Origin: Desulfuromonadaceae bacterium
Lineage (GTDB): Bacteria; Desulfobacterota; Desulfuromonadia; Geobacterales; Pseudopelobacteraceae
Reading direction: 5' to 3'
DNA: 64,000 bases
NCBI GenBank assembly: GCA_028683855.1
Contig: JAQUHA010000003.1
Span: forward strand, 1-64,000
The notes under the pieces were generated by a model. The model was not told the DNA's origin. It did no database searches and worked only from the letters and a program-made list of their open reading frames with translations. A program made the position numbers and the translations under genes. Below, piece after piece: positions 46,311 to 56,594 of this stretch (position 1 is its first letter; every line of letters begins with the position of its first letter).

Positions 46311-46339
46311 TTGCCTATGCTTCTGTTTTGCGATAGTAT
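46311..46339 (+). promoter_or_regulatory. higBA promoter giving a near-leaderless transcript
   Basis: TTGCCT, 17-nt spacer, TAGTAT, ending 6 nt before the higB ATG. A direct repeat TATCAnTCCATGA (46337-46349 and 46353-46365) overlaps the -10 end and the start codon and may be the antitoxin operator. Confidence 0.5.
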
Positions 46340-46345
46340 CACTCC

Positions 46346-46627
46346 ATGATCGTATCATTCCATGACAGCGAAACAGAGAAAGTCTGGCAGGGTGTGTTTT
46401 CCCGAAAGCTGCCACATGATATTCAGCAGGTGGCACGACGAAAATTGAGGATGCTGAACAACGCCCGCAGGGTTGATGATCTTAGTATTCCTCCGCAGAA
46501 TCGGCTTGAGAAACTATCCCGCGACCGTGAAGGTCAATGGAGCATACGGATCAACGACCAGTGGCGTGTCTGTTTCCTGTGGGATGAAGGAACAGCATCG
46601 CGTGTGGAAATTTGTGATTATCATTGA
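46346..46627 (+). CDS. higB: HigB-type (RelE superfamily) toxin
   Basis: 93 residues. The C-terminal QWSIRINDQWRVCFLW and EICDYH segments are typical of HigB mRNA interferases, which cut mRNA on the ribosome. Toxin first, antitoxin second, the usual hig order. No ribosome site before the ATG; the predicted transcript starts at or next to it. Confidence 0.9.
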   Translation: MIVSFHDSETEKVWQGVFSRKLPHDIQQVARRKLRMLNNARRVDDLSIPPQNRLEKLSRDREGQWSIRINDQWRVCFLWDEGTASRVEICDYH

Positions 46628-46636
46628 GGTGATACT

Positions 46637-46933
46637 ATGACACAACTAGCAAATGTACATCCTGGGGAAGTTTTGAAAGAGGAGTTTCTTATTCCTATGG
46701 GAATCAGTCAGTACCGTCTTGCCAAAGAGGTTGGAGTGACGGAATCAAGAATATCTGCGATATGCCAGGGAAAACGGGCAGTAGGCGCTGACACTGCCAC
46801 CCGGCTTTCACGTTTCTTTGGCACTACAGCTGCTTTCTGGCTTGGTTTACAAGCTGACTATGATACTGAAGAGGTTGAGAGAAACATGGCTGCCGAGTTG
46901 GATAAAATTCATCCGTGGAAAATTGCGGCTTGA
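46637..46933 (+). CDS. higA: HigA-type antitoxin with helix-turn-helix
   Basis: 98 residues. Begins with the VapI/HigA signature NVHPGEVLKEEFLIPMGISQ, followed by a Xre-type HTH (YRLAKEVGVTESRISAICQG). It binds HigB and probably represses the promoter. 9 bp after higB; stop codon overlaps the terminator. Confidence 0.92.
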   Translation: MTQLANVHPGEVLKEEFLIPMGISQYRLAKEVGVTESRISAICQGKRAVGADTATRLSRFFGTTAAFWLGLQADYDTEEVERNMAAELDKIHPWKIAA

Positions 46934-46960
46934 TAAACCACGCCCTTTGGCGTGGTTTAT
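46933..46960 (+). terminator. Terminator of higBA
   Basis: 12-bp perfect stem ATAAACCACGCC/GGCGTGGTTTAT with a 4-nt loop, followed by a T-rich run. Confidence 0.8.
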
Positions 46961-47028
46961 TTATTATTTGCCGATTAATCTCTGAAAAATTTCAGATAGA
47001 AATTCCGACAGTCAGGTGAAATTTAGAC

Positions 47029-47841
47029 ATGAGTTCCGAATATAAAATGTTTTTGACCCCTCGCGAAGCTGCACATACCGTAGCCAAAAACGGAAGACGG
47101 GTTTTGAATCAGGGGGTAGGGCGCACATTTGTTTTAAGTCTTCTTGCCGGTTTTTATATCGCTTTTGGTGCTCAACTCTCTACCGTGGTGACACAGGATG
47201 CAGGGCAGTTTCTGGGATTCGGTATTTCCAGATTCATGGGTGGCAGTCTCTTCTCAATAGGCTTGATGCTGGTTGTCATCTGCGGTGCGGAGCTGTTTAC
47301 CGGTAACAGTCTTTTGGCTGCCGCTGCTCTTCATGGCGAAATTGCATGGTCAAAGCTGCTCGAAAACTGGATTGTTGTGATTGTCGGAAACTTTATCGGA
47401 GCTATTTTTCTGGCGTGGCTGATGTTTGAAACCGGTTTGTGGGAACAGGGCAAAGTTGCGGAAAAAGCTCTTCATATTGCTTCTGCCAAATCTCAGCTAT
47501 CTTTTGGGGTTGCCTTTGTGCGAGGCGTTCTCTGTAACTGGCTGGTTTGTCTTGCGGTTTTCATGGCAACCGCTGCGCGTGACATAACTTCTAAGATGCT
47601 AGCCTGCTATGTCCCAATTATGACCTTTGTTGCCAGCGGTTTTGAACACTCAATTGCAAATATGTATTTCATACCCACAGGCCTCTTTATTTCAACCACC
47701 ATATCTTCCCCTGATCCATCAATTTCCTGGTACAATTTTCTAGTAACCAATCTGATTCCGGTCACTTTAGGTAATATTGCCGGCGGTGTGATTTTTGTTG
47801 CCGGCGCCTATTGGTATGCATACGGCAAAATAGACGATTAG
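47029..47841 (+). CDS. Formate/nitrite transporter family channel
   Basis: 270 residues with six membrane helices. GAELFTGNSLL, a NWLVCLAVFMA helix and GFEHSIANMYFIPTG match the FNT family (FocA/NirC/FdhC), whose central His lies in GFEHS. It moves formate, nitrite or a similar small anion; which one cannot be told here. No formate dehydrogenase or nitrite reductase gene is adjacent. Confidence 0.9.
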   Translation: MSSEYKMFLTPREAAHTVAKNGRRVLNQGVGRTFVLSLLAGFYIAFGAQLSTVVTQDAGQFLGFGISRFMGGSLFSIGLMLVVICGAELFTGNSLLAAAALHGEIAWSKLLENWIVVIVGNFIGAIFLAWLMFETGLWEQGKVAEKALHIASAKSQLSFGVAFVRGVLCNWLVCLAVFMATAARDITSKMLACYVPIMTFVASGFEHSIANMYFIPTGLFISTTISSPDPSISWYNFLVTNLIPVTLGNIAGGVIFVAGAYWYAYGKIDD

Positions 47842-47903
47842 TATGATTCTGAACTGCTCTTAATCAAGCGTCGTTCTTGACTTTCAGCTGCGCCTTTGGC
47901 AGT

Positions 47904-48959
47904 ATGTCGCCCATGAGAAAAGCTACCAGACAGATTCACGTTGCAGGAGTGGCTATTGGTGCTGGCGCTCCATGTTCTGTTCAGTCAATGTGCAGTACAG
48001 ATACTCGCGATGTCTCTGCTACCCTGTCTCAGATAAATGAACTTACAGAGGTTGGGTGTGAGATTATCCGTTGCGCTGTGCCCGATCTGGACGCTGCATC
48101 GGCACTGGCAAAAATAAAAAAAGAGAGTCCGATCCCCGTAATTGCGGATATTCACTTTGACTACAAACTTGCTCTTAAAGTTCTTGAAGGGGGAATCGAT
48201 GGACTGCGGCTGAACCCTGGAAATATTGGTGAAAAGTGGAAGGTTGCTGAAATTGTAACATCCGCTTCCGAACGGAAAGTTCCTATAAGAATAGGGGTGA
48301 ATGCAGGGTCGCTGGAAAAGGAACTTCTTGAACGCTACGGTCATCCGTCGCCAGAAGCTATGGTTGAGTCTGCTCTTGGTCATATCCGTATTCTTGAGGA
48401 TTTAAACTATCGGGAGATCAAGGTCTCTCTTAAAGCATCTGACGTTATGAAAACGGTGGAGGCATACCGCCTTTTCTCCAGGCAGTCTGATTATCCACTT
48501 CACATTGGTATTACGGAGGCTGGCACACTCTTTTCCGGAACAATAAAATCATCTGTAGGTCTTGGAATTCTGCTCGCTGAGGGAATAGGTGACACAATGC
48601 GTGTCTCGCTGACTGGTGCGCCAAAAGATGAAGTGCGCGTCGGTTACGATATTTTAAAAGCAATCGGACTGCGGCAGCGTGGGGTTAACTTTGTTTCCTG
48701 TCCCACCTGTGGTCGCTGTCAGATAGATCTCATATCAGTGGCGGAAAAAGTAGAGAGAATGCTGCAGGGCGTTGACAGGCAGATAACGGTTGCAGTTATG
48801 GGGTGTGCAGTGAATGGCCCCGGTGAAGCTCGTGAAGCAGATGTCGGTATAGCGGGTGGGTGTGGCGAGGGGCTGATATTCCGTCATGGTGAGATCATCC
48901 GTAAAGTGCCTGAAGAGCAGCTTGCAGATGCTTTAATTGAAGAGATAGCAAAACTATAA
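47904..48959 (+). CDS. ispG: 4-hydroxy-3-methylbut-2-enyl diphosphate synthase (IspG/GcpE)
   Basis: 351 residues from ATG 47904; a second ATG at 47913 is equally possible, and the frame is open from a TTG at 47877. It performs the seventh step of the MEP isoprenoid pathway. The 4Fe-4S ligands are in SCPTCGRCQIDL and MGCAVNGPGE. The N-terminal TIM-barrel segment SVQSMCSTDTRD is typical. It lies 36 bp before proS. Confidence 0.95.
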   Translation: MSPMRKATRQIHVAGVAIGAGAPCSVQSMCSTDTRDVSATLSQINELTEVGCEIIRCAVPDLDAASALAKIKKESPIPVIADIHFDYKLALKVLEGGIDGLRLNPGNIGEKWKVAEIVTSASERKVPIRIGVNAGSLEKELLERYGHPSPEAMVESALGHIRILEDLNYREIKVSLKASDVMKTVEAYRLFSRQSDYPLHIGITEAGTLFSGTIKSSVGLGILLAEGIGDTMRVSLTGAPKDEVRVGYDILKAIGLRQRGVNFVSCPTCGRCQIDLISVAEKVERMLQGVDRQITVAVMGCAVNGPGEAREADVGIAGGCGEGLIFRHGEIIRKVPEEQLADALIEEIAKL

Positions 48960-48995
48960 ACTATTACCAAATATTACAACTCCGGAGATATTTAA

Positions 48996-50726
48996 ATGCT
49001 CTATTCACGCTATTTTATACCGACAACAAAAGAGACCCCTTCGGATGCTGAAGTAGTTTCGCATCAGTTGATGCTCAGAGCCGGAATGATCCGTAAGCTT
49101 GCTTCCGGAATTTACAACTATCTCCCCCTCGGTCTCCGATCTATACGGAAATTCGAGAATATAGTCCGTGAAGAGATGAACAAGGCGGATGCTATCGAGA
49201 TGCTGATGCCGAACGTTCAGCCTGCGGAGTTATGGGAGGAGTCAGGACGCTGGGCTTTTTACGGCAAGGAGCTGCTTCGCTTCAAGGATCGTAAGGAGGC
49301 AGAATTCTGTATGGGGCCTACTCACGAAGAGGTTATCACCGACATGGTGCGACGCGAGATCAAGAGCTATCGCCAGATGCCGGTTAATTTCTATCAGGTT
49401 CAGACCAAGTTTCGTGATGAAATACGCCCCCGATTCGGTTTGATGCGCGGGCGTGAATTCATTATGAAGGATGCCTACTCGTTTGATGTGGACAGCTCTG
49501 CCGCCGATCTCTCTTACGACAAGATGTACAACGCTTATATGAGAATTTTTGAGCGTTGCGGTCTTAATTTCAGAGCTGTTGAGGCAGATACCGGAAGTAT
49601 CGGCGGCTCTTCATCGCACGAGTTCATGGTTTTGGCTGACTCCGGTGAGGATGCAATAGTCTCCTGCGATTCATGCAGATATGCAGCAAATGTTGAAAAA
49701 GCCGAATCACCGCTTTTTACGGATAAATCAGAAGCAGGCTCAGAACCTCTGCAGAAGGTGGCAACTCCCGATATGAAGGCTATAGTCGACGTTGCCGGAT
49801 TTTTAAATCTTTCCACCGACAAGACGGTAAAAGCTCTTGTTTACGCGTCAGAGAAGGGGGATTTTGTTCTGGCGCTGCTCCGTGGAGATCACGAGCTTAA
49901 CGAGTTGAAACTTAAAAATTACCTCGGTTGGGAAGATATTCAGATGGCTACCGAGGAGCAGATTCTCGCCTGCACCGGTTCACCAGTCGGATTTCTGGGG
50001 CCAATCGGTTTGAAACAGGATATTACAGTTGTTGCAGACAGAGTTGTTAGAGGTATGTCGAATTTTGTGGTAGGTGCCAATGAGAAGGATCAGCACTATA
50101 TCAATGCGAATATTGGACGTGATTTTGAACTCTCCAGTTATGCAGACATAAGATCCGTCGAGGCGGGTGATGCCTGTCCACGTTGTGCATCCGGCAAGCT
50201 TGAAATGTGGCGAGGAATTGAGGTTGGGCACGTTTTCAAACTTGGAACCAAGTATTCAAAAGCTTTGAATGCAACATATCTTGATGCAAATGGTAAGGAA
50301 CAGATAATCTTCATGGGGTGTTACGGAATCGGTATAGGGCGGACAGTTGCCGCTGCTATTGAGCAGAACCATGATGAAAACGGTATAATTTTACCTGTTG
50401 CAATTGCCCCCTTCCAATGTTCTGTTGTTGCGGTCAATACCAAGGATAGTGGTGTCATGGCGGCAGCCGAAGAGATATATCTGAATCTGGAGAAGCTTGG
50501 TTGTGAGGTGCTGTTTGATGATCGTGATGAACGCCCGGGCGTAAAGTTCAAGGATAATGACCTGATCGGTATACCTTACCGTATCGTTGTCGGCAGTAAG
50601 GGACTTGCAGAGGGGAAGGTGGAAGTTAAAGTCCGGTCAACCGGTGAGGTAATTTCACTTGCGCTTGAGGAAGTTACGCAGGCAGTTAAATCTATGATTG
50701 ATGCTGCATTGGCGCACAAAGAGTAA
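48996..50726 (+). CDS. proS: Prolyl-tRNA synthetase (bacterial long form)
   Basis: 576 residues, with the class II catalytic core ([29 protein letters not shown]), an inserted YbaK-like editing domain (about 225-385) and the C-terminal anticodon domain. It loads proline onto tRNA-Pro. ATG with CCGGAG. Probably co-transcribed with ispG. Confidence 0.97.
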   Translation: MLYSRYFIPTTKETPSDAEVVSHQLMLRAGMIRKLASGIYNYLPLGLRSIRKFENIVREEMNKADAIEMLMPNVQPAELWEESGRWAFYGKELLRFKDRKEAEFCMGPTHEEVITDMVRREIKSYRQMPVNFYQVQTKFRDEIRPRFGLMRGREFIMKDAYSFDVDSSAADLSYDKMYNAYMRIFERCGLNFRAVEADTGSIGGSSSHEFMVLADSGEDAIVSCDSCRYAANVEKAESPLFTDKSEAGSEPLQKVATPDMKAIVDVAGFLNLSTDKTVKALVYASEKGDFVLALLRGDHELNELKLKNYLGWEDIQMATEEQILACTGSPVGFLGPIGLKQDITVVADRVVRGMSNFVVGANEKDQHYINANIGRDFELSSYADIRSVEAGDACPRCASGKLEMWRGIEVGHVFKLGTKYSKALNATYLDANGKEQIIFMGCYGIGIGRTVAAAIEQNHDENGIILPVAIAPFQCSVVAVNTKDSGVMAAAEEIYLNLEKLGCEVLFDDRDERPGVKFKDNDLIGIPYRIVVGSKGLAEGKVEVKVRSTGEVISLALEEVTQAVKSMIDAALAHKE

Positions 50727-50755
50727 TCTACAACTTTTTTCGAGAGGTTTTTTTG

Positions 50756-52066
50756 ATGCAGTCACACCAGATCTGGGATTCTCAACACGAATGTATGCCA
50801 AGGGAGGAGCTTGAACAGCTCCAGTTGGAGCGTCTCCAGGCAACGTTGAATCGCGTATATAAAAGTGTACCGTGCTATCGCAACAAATTTAATGAACTGG
50901 GTATTGTTCCTGAAGATGTTTCATCATTATCAGATCTTTCAAAGCTTCCCTTTACTACTAAGGAGGATCTGCGGCTGAATTATCCTTACGGAATGTTTGC
51001 CGTGCCTCTGCGTGAAGTTGTGCGTATCCACTCTTCATCCGGCACAACCGGAAAGCCCACAGTTGTCGGATATACCAAAAACGATCTTAAAATGTGGTCT
51101 AATCTTGTTGCCCGGATAATGACGGCAGCCGGTCTTACCCACGACGATGTAGTTCAGATTGCATTCGGTTACGGGATGTTTACCGGAGGTTTTGGTATGC
51201 ATTACGGTTCGGAAACTATCGGAGCGGCTGTTATTCCGATGAGTGGCGGAAACAGTGAAAAACAGATAATGATTATGCAGGATTACAAATCAACTGCGCT
51301 TGTCTGTACTCCAAGTTATGCAATTTCTCTGGCTGATCTTATGGAAAAGCAGAAAATTGACCCGCAGTCACTCTCTCTCAGGTTTGGACTGTTTGGGGGG
51401 GAACCATGGTCTGAAGCTATGCGTACGGAAATTGAGTCGCGCCTGATGATAAGTGCTACTGACAATTATGGGTTGTCAGAAATAATCGGGCCGGGGGTTG
51501 CCGGTGAATGCTACTGTAAAAAAGGAATGCATATCTCTGAAGATGCTTTTATTGCAGAGATTATTGATCCTGTGACGTGTGAAGTGCTTCCGCCCGGTTC
51601 AGTAGGAGAGCTTGTACTCACTACGATAAGTAAGGAGGCTTTTCCTATGATCCGTTATCGTACCAGAGACATGACAACTATCGACAAAACAGGCTGTGAA
51701 TGTGGTCGAACCATGGCAAGAATGAAAAAAACCATGGGGCGGTCTGACGATATGCTTATAATCAAGGGCGTTAACGTATTTCCTTCACAGATTGAGGAGA
51801 TTCTGCTGGCTATTGAGGGGTGCGAACCGCACTATCAGCTCATCGTTGACAGAAAAGGTTCACTTGACGTTCTGGAAGTCTGCATTGAGGTGCGTGAAAA
51901 TATTTTCTTTGATGAGATGAAAAAGCAGAGGGCTTTCCTCGATAAAGTAGGTAAAAATATCAATTCAGTTCTCGGGGTTGGTGTGACTGTAAAGCTGGTA
52001 GAGCCCAACAGTATACCGAGGCATGAAGGGAAAGCCACGAGAGTAATCGACAGAAGGGTGTTCTGA
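50756..52066 (+). CDS. paaK: Phenylacetate-CoA ligase family protein
   Basis: 436 residues from ATG 50756 (a TTG codon lies just before it; GAGAGG upstream). AMP-binding motif [15 protein letters not shown], adenylation segment [18 protein letters not shown] and the C-terminal [20 protein letters not shown] match PaaK. It activates phenylacetate or a related aryl acid to its CoA ester. No other paa genes are adjacent, so the physiological substrate is uncertain. Confidence 0.88.
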   Translation: MQSHQIWDSQHECMPREELEQLQLERLQATLNRVYKSVPCYRNKFNELGIVPEDVSSLSDLSKLPFTTKEDLRLNYPYGMFAVPLREVVRIHSSSGTTGKPTVVGYTKNDLKMWSNLVARIMTAAGLTHDDVVQIAFGYGMFTGGFGMHYGSETIGAAVIPMSGGNSEKQIMIMQDYKSTALVCTPSYAISLADLMEKQKIDPQSLSLRFGLFGGEPWSEAMRTEIESRLMISATDNYGLSEIIGPGVAGECYCKKGMHISEDAFIAEIIDPVTCEVLPPGSVGELVLTTISKEAFPMIRYRTRDMTTIDKTGCECGRTMARMKKTMGRSDDMLIIKGVNVFPSQIEEILLAIEGCEPHYQLIVDRKGSLDVLEVCIEVRENIFFDEMKKQRAFLDKVGKNINSVLGVGVTVKLVEPNSIPRHEGKATRVIDRRVF

Positions 52067-52097
52067 TATATCACTTAGTTTTTTATCCAAAGGTGAG

Positions 52098-52136
52098 GCC
52101 GCTCAACAGCAGCAGTGCTGCCGGGCGGTTTTTTTA
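52098..52136 (+). terminator. Terminator after paaK
   Basis: Imperfect stem CCGC...GCAGCA/TGCTGC...GCGG followed by seven T. Confidence 0.65.
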
Positions 52137-52206
52137 CTTTTTTTAAAACGCTTCAAACAATCGTTTCTACCTGACGAAATAAACCTGCATCAAAATAAGG
52201 AAAACA

Positions 52207-52668
52207 ATGTCTATTAAAAAACTATCTGCCGGTGACATTATTGAGGCTCGCTGCACCAAATGCCGCGAGGTACTGAATCACAGAATTGTTGCCATGGTGG
52301 AAGAGAAAGTAGTTAGGGTGGAGTGCAATACTTGTAACGGTGTGCACAATTACCATGCGCCTCCAATTCAAAAAGCTGATAAAACTGTTAAAGTTACCTC
52401 TGCGGGTAAACCTAAAAAAGCTCCTGCAGTTCCGAGGGTTTCAAAGAAAGATCCTGCTGAATCAGATCGCGAAGAGTGGGCTTCTCTATCTCCTACATTT
52501 GATGCTGAAAAAGCAGCTAAGTACGATATGAACGGTAGATATAATGTGAAGCGCCTGGTGCAGCACCCTGTTTTTGGAATTGGAATAGTAAAAGCCCTGA
52601 TTGTCCCAAACAAGATGCAAATACTGTTCAAGGATGGTATCAAACTACTTCGCTGTCAGCATCAATAA
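52207..52668 (+). CDS. Zinc-ribbon protein of unknown function
   Basis: 153 residues. Two CxxC pairs near residues 17-45 (ARCTKCREVL, VECNTCNGVH) form a likely zinc ribbon. A Lys/Pro-rich linker leads to a C-terminal part RLVQHPVFGIGIVKALI...ILFKDGIKLL, a pattern seen in CarD-like/Tudor-like nucleic-acid binders. A DNA- or RNA-associated role is inference. ATG follows AAGGAAAACA. Confidence 0.65.
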   Translation: MSIKKLSAGDIIEARCTKCREVLNHRIVAMVEEKVVRVECNTCNGVHNYHAPPIQKADKTVKVTSAGKPKKAPAVPRVSKKDPAESDREEWASLSPTFDAEKAAKYDMNGRYNVKRLVQHPVFGIGIVKALIVPNKMQILFKDGIKLLRCQHQ

Positions 52669-52701
52669 ACAGAAAATTTGCCTTGATTTATCGAAATATT
52701 T

Positions 52702-52754
52702 GCATTAGTAAACTACATCTATTGCTGTATACAGTATAGCTAATGCGATTTTTT
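52702..52754 (+). terminator. Hairpin terminator before the fumarase gene
   Basis: Outer arms GCATTAG/CTAATGC and an inner CTATtgCTG/CAGtATAG stem, followed by six T. It probably ends the zinc-ribbon gene. The inner palindrome CTGTATACAG could also be an operator. Confidence 0.45.
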
Positions 52755-52794
52755 GCCACAAAATAAACAACCATCATCTGAAAGGAGAGTACTG

Positions 52795-54420
52795 ATGTCT
52801 GCCAAACCATTTGTTTATCAGGAGCCGTTCCCGCTTAGTAAGGATGCAACAAAATTTCGTAAAATAGAAGGTTCGGAAAAGTATGTTGCGGTTGAAAAAT
52901 TCGGTGATCAGGAAATTATGCGCGTCTGCCCGGAGGCGCTCTCGATCCTTGCAAATGAGGCAATGCGTGATGTCTCTTTTACCCTGCGCCCTGAGCATAA
53001 CGAGATGGTCGCTAAGATTCTTACTGACCCTGAAGCGTCTCAGAACGATAAAGGTGTTGCACTTGCTTTCCTCCGTAATGCTGAAATCTCTGCAAACTTC
53101 GAATTGCCTGTTTGTCAGGATACCGGTACGGCAACGATAGTCGGCAAGAAAGGTCAGGCTGTCTGGACAGGTGTGGTTGATGAAGAGTGGCTTTCAAAAG
53201 GGGTGTACAAGACCTACACGGATGAAAACCTCCGCTATTCGCAGACTGTTGCTCTCGATATGTATGAAGAGATTAACACCGGAACGAACCTGCCTGCTCA
53301 GATTGATCTCTACGCTACGCCTGGTATGGAATATAAATTCCTCATGGTTGCCAAAGGTGGCGGCTCAGCTAACAAAACTTATCTCTACCAGGAGACCAAG
53401 GCACTTCTGACACCAGATACACTTTTCAAGTTTCTGGTAGACAAGATGAAAACTCTTGGAACTGCCGCATGTCCTCCGTATCACATCGCTTTTGTTATCG
53501 GTGGTACAAGTGCTGAGGGGTGCCTCAAACATGTCAAGATGGCTTCTGCAAAGTATTATGACGGTCTCCCTACCGTCGGAAATGAGCATGGTCAGGCTTT
53601 CCGTGATATCGAGCTGGAGAACAGGCTTCTTGAAGCTGCTCAGAAGCTTGGTATCGGAGCACAGTTTGGCGGTAAATACTTTGCCCATGATGTTCGCGTA
53701 GTCCGTCTGCCGCGTCACGGCGCTTCCTGTCCGGTCGGTATGGGCGTTTCCTGCTCTGCGGATAGAAATATCAAGGCAAAGATTACAAAGGATGGTCTCT
53801 TTGTTGAGGAGATGGATCGCAACCCTGGTCGCCTGATTCCTGAACAGTACCGTGGCAAGCATAGTCACGGTGTGAAAATTGACCTGAATCAGCCGATGAA
53901 GGACATTCTGGCCGAGCTGACAAAACACCCCGTTTCAACTCCTCTGCTGCTCTCAGGTACGATAGTTGTCGGTCGTGATATTGCTCACTCCAAATTTAAA
54001 GAGATCCTTGATAGCGGCAAGCCGCTTCCTGATTATCTCAAAAATCATCCGATCTACTATGCCGGCCCGGCCAAAACTCCCGTTGGTAAAGCATCAGGGT
54101 CGTTCGGTCCTACAACCGCCGGACGTATGGATTCGTACGTCGGTCTGCTACAGGAAAATGGCGGATCTATGATTATGATTGCAAAGGGTAACCGCTCGCA
54201 ACAGGTTACCGATGCCTGCAAGAAAAATGGCGGATTCTACCTCGGTTCAATCGGTGGACCTGCAGCTGTTCTAGCAGAAGAGAATATCAAAAAAGTTGAA
54301 TGCATCGACTTCCCTGAATTGGGGATGGAAGCTGTCTGGAAGATAGAAGTTGAGGACTTCCCCGCATTTATCCTGGTTGATGACAAAGGGAACGATTTCT
54401 TTAAACAGCTTGGGCTGTAA
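52795..54420 (+). CDS. fumA: Class I (4Fe-4S) fumarate hydratase
   Basis: 541 residues from ATG 52795 (AAAGGAGAG; the frame is open further up but without a ribosome site). It interconverts fumarate and malate in the TCA cycle. [34 protein letters not shown] and the C-terminal [12 protein letters not shown] (fumA beta-domain) match the single-chain enzyme. The catalytic cluster is oxygen-sensitive, in keeping with an anaerobe. Subtype (fumA or fumB) is not distinguishable. Confidence 0.93.
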   Translation: MSAKPFVYQEPFPLSKDATKFRKIEGSEKYVAVEKFGDQEIMRVCPEALSILANEAMRDVSFTLRPEHNEMVAKILTDPEASQNDKGVALAFLRNAEISANFELPVCQDTGTATIVGKKGQAVWTGVVDEEWLSKGVYKTYTDENLRYSQTVALDMYEEINTGTNLPAQIDLYATPGMEYKFLMVAKGGGSANKTYLYQETKALLTPDTLFKFLVDKMKTLGTAACPPYHIAFVIGGTSAEGCLKHVKMASAKYYDGLPTVGNEHGQAFRDIELENRLLEAAQKLGIGAQFGGKYFAHDVRVVRLPRHGASCPVGMGVSCSADRNIKAKITKDGLFVEEMDRNPGRLIPEQYRGKHSHGVKIDLNQPMKDILAELTKHPVSTPLLLSGTIVVGRDIAHSKFKEILDSGKPLPDYLKNHPIYYAGPAKTPVGKASGSFGPTTAGRMDSYVGLLQENGGSMIMIAKGNRSQQVTDACKKNGGFYLGSIGGPAAVLAEENIKKVECIDFPELGMEAVWKIEVEDFPAFILVDDKGNDFFKQLGL

Positions 54421-54439
54421 TAAGAAGTTAAAAAGTAAA

Positions 54440-54479
54440 TGAAAAGAGCCCCGCATGAAATCATGCGGGGCTCTTTTCA
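54440..54479. terminator. Bidirectional terminator between fumarase and htpG
   Basis: 19-bp perfect stem with arms GAAAAGAGCCCCGCATGA/TCATGCGGGGCTCTTTTC and a 2-nt loop, A/T tracts on both sides; the two genes converge on it. Confidence 0.92.
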
Positions 54480-54502
54480 TTTTTGCATCAAATTTCCAAA
54501 TT

Positions 54503-56437
54503 TTACTGAGCTGCCTTAACCATCAGTTCACTAACAAGTTTTGTGAAACGGAGCGGATCCTTGATCGTTGACCCTTCAGTAAGCAGAGCCTGATCATACA
54601 GGAGATCGGCGTAGTCAGTCAGAGCAGAAGCGGTAGCATCCTTCTGGTGAATGGAAGCCATGGCCTTAAGTATAGCGTGATCCGGGTTCAGTTCCAGAAT
54701 ACGCTTTGATTCAGGAACAGACTGATTCATCGCCTTCATGATACGCTCCATGTTGGCGTTCATACCGTACTCATCAGCAACGAGACAGCAGGCGCTATCG
54801 GTAAGGCGGTTTGAAAAACGAACCTCTTTTACCTTCTCTTTCAGGCGATCACTGATCAGCGAGATGAGGTCACTGAACTCCTTCTGTGCCTCTTCACGCT
54901 TCTTCTCCTTTTCCTTCTTCACTTCTTCGCTGTCAAGGCTGATGTCGCCACGATCAACTGCTTTGAGTGGCTTTTCGTTGTACTCTGTTAACGACTGAAC
55001 GACCCATTCATCGACCGGATCTGTCAGGAAGAGAACTTCATAACCTTTGGCACGGAACGCCTCAAGATGCGGAGACTGCTCAAGTGTTTCACGACTTGCA
55101 CCGGTAATATAATATATATCTTTCTGATCTTCAGGCATCCTCTCTGCGTACTCTTTCAATGAAACAAACGAGCCGGCTTCAGTGGAGGTACTTTCGAACA
55201 GAATAAGCTCCTGAAGTTTTTCCTTGTTGGCATAATCAAAATGGATACCCTCTTTGATTACCTGTCCAAACTCCTTCCAGAAGGTAACGTACTCATCGAA
55301 CTTCTGTTCCTTAACCTCTGAAAGTGTCGAAAGAATTTTGCTGACCAGACCTTTCTGGATACGCTTGATCTGGACATCTTCCTGAAGGATTTCACGGGAG
55401 ACGTTAAGCGGGAGGTCAGAAGAGTCAACAACACCTTTCACAAAGCGGAGGTAGTCAGGTATCAGCTCTTCACACTTGTCACTGATGAAAACGCGACGAA
55501 CGTAGAGCTGCAGACCCTTCTTACGATCATTCATGAACATGTCGAACGGTTTTTTCGCAGGGAGATAAATCAGAGCTTTGAACTCGCTGGTTCCTTCAGC
55601 AGAGAAGTGAATGGTACGGAACGGTGCGTCATAATCGTGGGAAACATGCTTGTAGAATTCGGTGTACTCCTCTTCGGTCACGTCACTCTTGGCGCGTGCC
55701 CAGATTGCTTTCATGGAGTTAAGGGTCTGCTCTTCGGTTTTGTCAATGCTACCGGCGCCCTCAATTTCCTTCCCATCGGCATCTTTCACAGTTTCGGAGC
55801 GTGTTACGTCCATTACAACCGGATATTGGATATAATCGGAGTATTTTTTTACTATTGAGCGAATTTTCCACTCATCCAGATAGGTCTTGAACTCCTCTTT
55901 GAGGTGAAGAGTGATTTCAGTGCCGCGCTGCTCACGGGTACACTCTTCAACTGTATAGCTTCCATCACCGGTTGATTCCCATCGGCAGCCTTCGGTCGCA
56001 TTGCCACCCTTGCGGGTTTCCATTGTAACGCGATCTGCAACCATGAAGGAGGCATAGAAACCGACACCGAACTGACCGATCAGCTCCGGATTATCGCTGG
56101 CAGCTTTCTCTTTGAGTGACTGCATGAATGCTTTTGTTCCGGAGCGGGCAATTGTGCCGATATTCTCTTCGACCTCGGCCATATTCATACCGATGCCGTT
56201 GTCAAGAATTGTCAGTGTACCGGCATCTTTATTAGGAATGACCTTGATCTTCCACTCGCTGTTACCTTCCAGCAGGGACTCGTCGGAGTGTGATTCAAAG
56301 CGCACTTTGTCGATAGCATCAGATGAGTTGGAAATCAGTTCGCGGAGAAAAATATCTTTGTTGGAATAGAGTGAGTGGATTACCAGATCTAGCAGTTGCT
56401 GTACCTCGGTCTGGAACTGTTTGGTCGTTTTGGACAT
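54503..56437 (-). CDS. htpG: Chaperone HtpG (Hsp90)
   Basis: 644 residues, full-length bacterial Hsp90. N-terminal GHKL ATPase ([33 protein letters not shown]), middle domain and C-terminal dimerisation domain. It refolds client proteins using ATP. ATG follows an AGGAGA site. No CIRCE or sigma-32 box was evident upstream. Confidence 0.97.
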   Translation of the reverse strand: MSKTTKQFQTEVQQLLDLVIHSLYSNKDIFLRELISNSSDAIDKVRFESHSDESLLEGNSEWKIKVIPNKDAGTLTILDNGIGMNMAEVEENIGTIARSGTKAFMQSLKEKAASDNPELIGQFGVGFYASFMVADRVTMETRKGGNATEGCRWESTGDGSYTVEECTREQRGTEITLHLKEEFKTYLDEWKIRSIVKKYSDYIQYPVVMDVTRSETVKDADGKEIEGAGSIDKTEEQTLNSMKAIWARAKSDVTEEEYTEFYKHVSHDYDAPFRTIHFSAEGTSEFKALIYLPAKKPFDMFMNDRKKGLQLYVRRVFISDKCEELIPDYLRFVKGVVDSSDLPLNVSREILQEDVQIKRIQKGLVSKILSTLSEVKEQKFDEYVTFWKEFGQVIKEGIHFDYANKEKLQELILFESTSTEAGSFVSLKEYAERMPEDQKDIYYITGASRETLEQSPHLEAFRAKGYEVLFLTDPVDEWVVQSLTEYNEKPLKAVDRGDISLDSEEVKKEKEKKREEAQKEFSDLISLISDRLKEKVKEVRFSNRLTDSACCLVADEYGMNANMERIMKAMNQSVPESKRILELNPDHAILKAMASIHQKDATASALTDYADLLYDQALLTEGSTIKDPLRFTKLVSELMVKAAQ

Positions 56438-56594
56438 AAATGATTAGTCTCCTTCAGGTTTTGGAATGTGATAGGCGAAAGATAATTACTGAAGCTCCGG
56501 TTTTCAAGGGGGAAGTCAAATTATCTAAAATTTGATTCTCAAAGCATTTATGCTATAGTCGCGCACCAATATTGTTCGGAGGAGATATTTAACG

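Noticed and set aside
45725..47000. Integration of higBA at tRNA-His
   Set aside because: No repeat of the tRNA 3' end was seen after higBA and no integrase is present.
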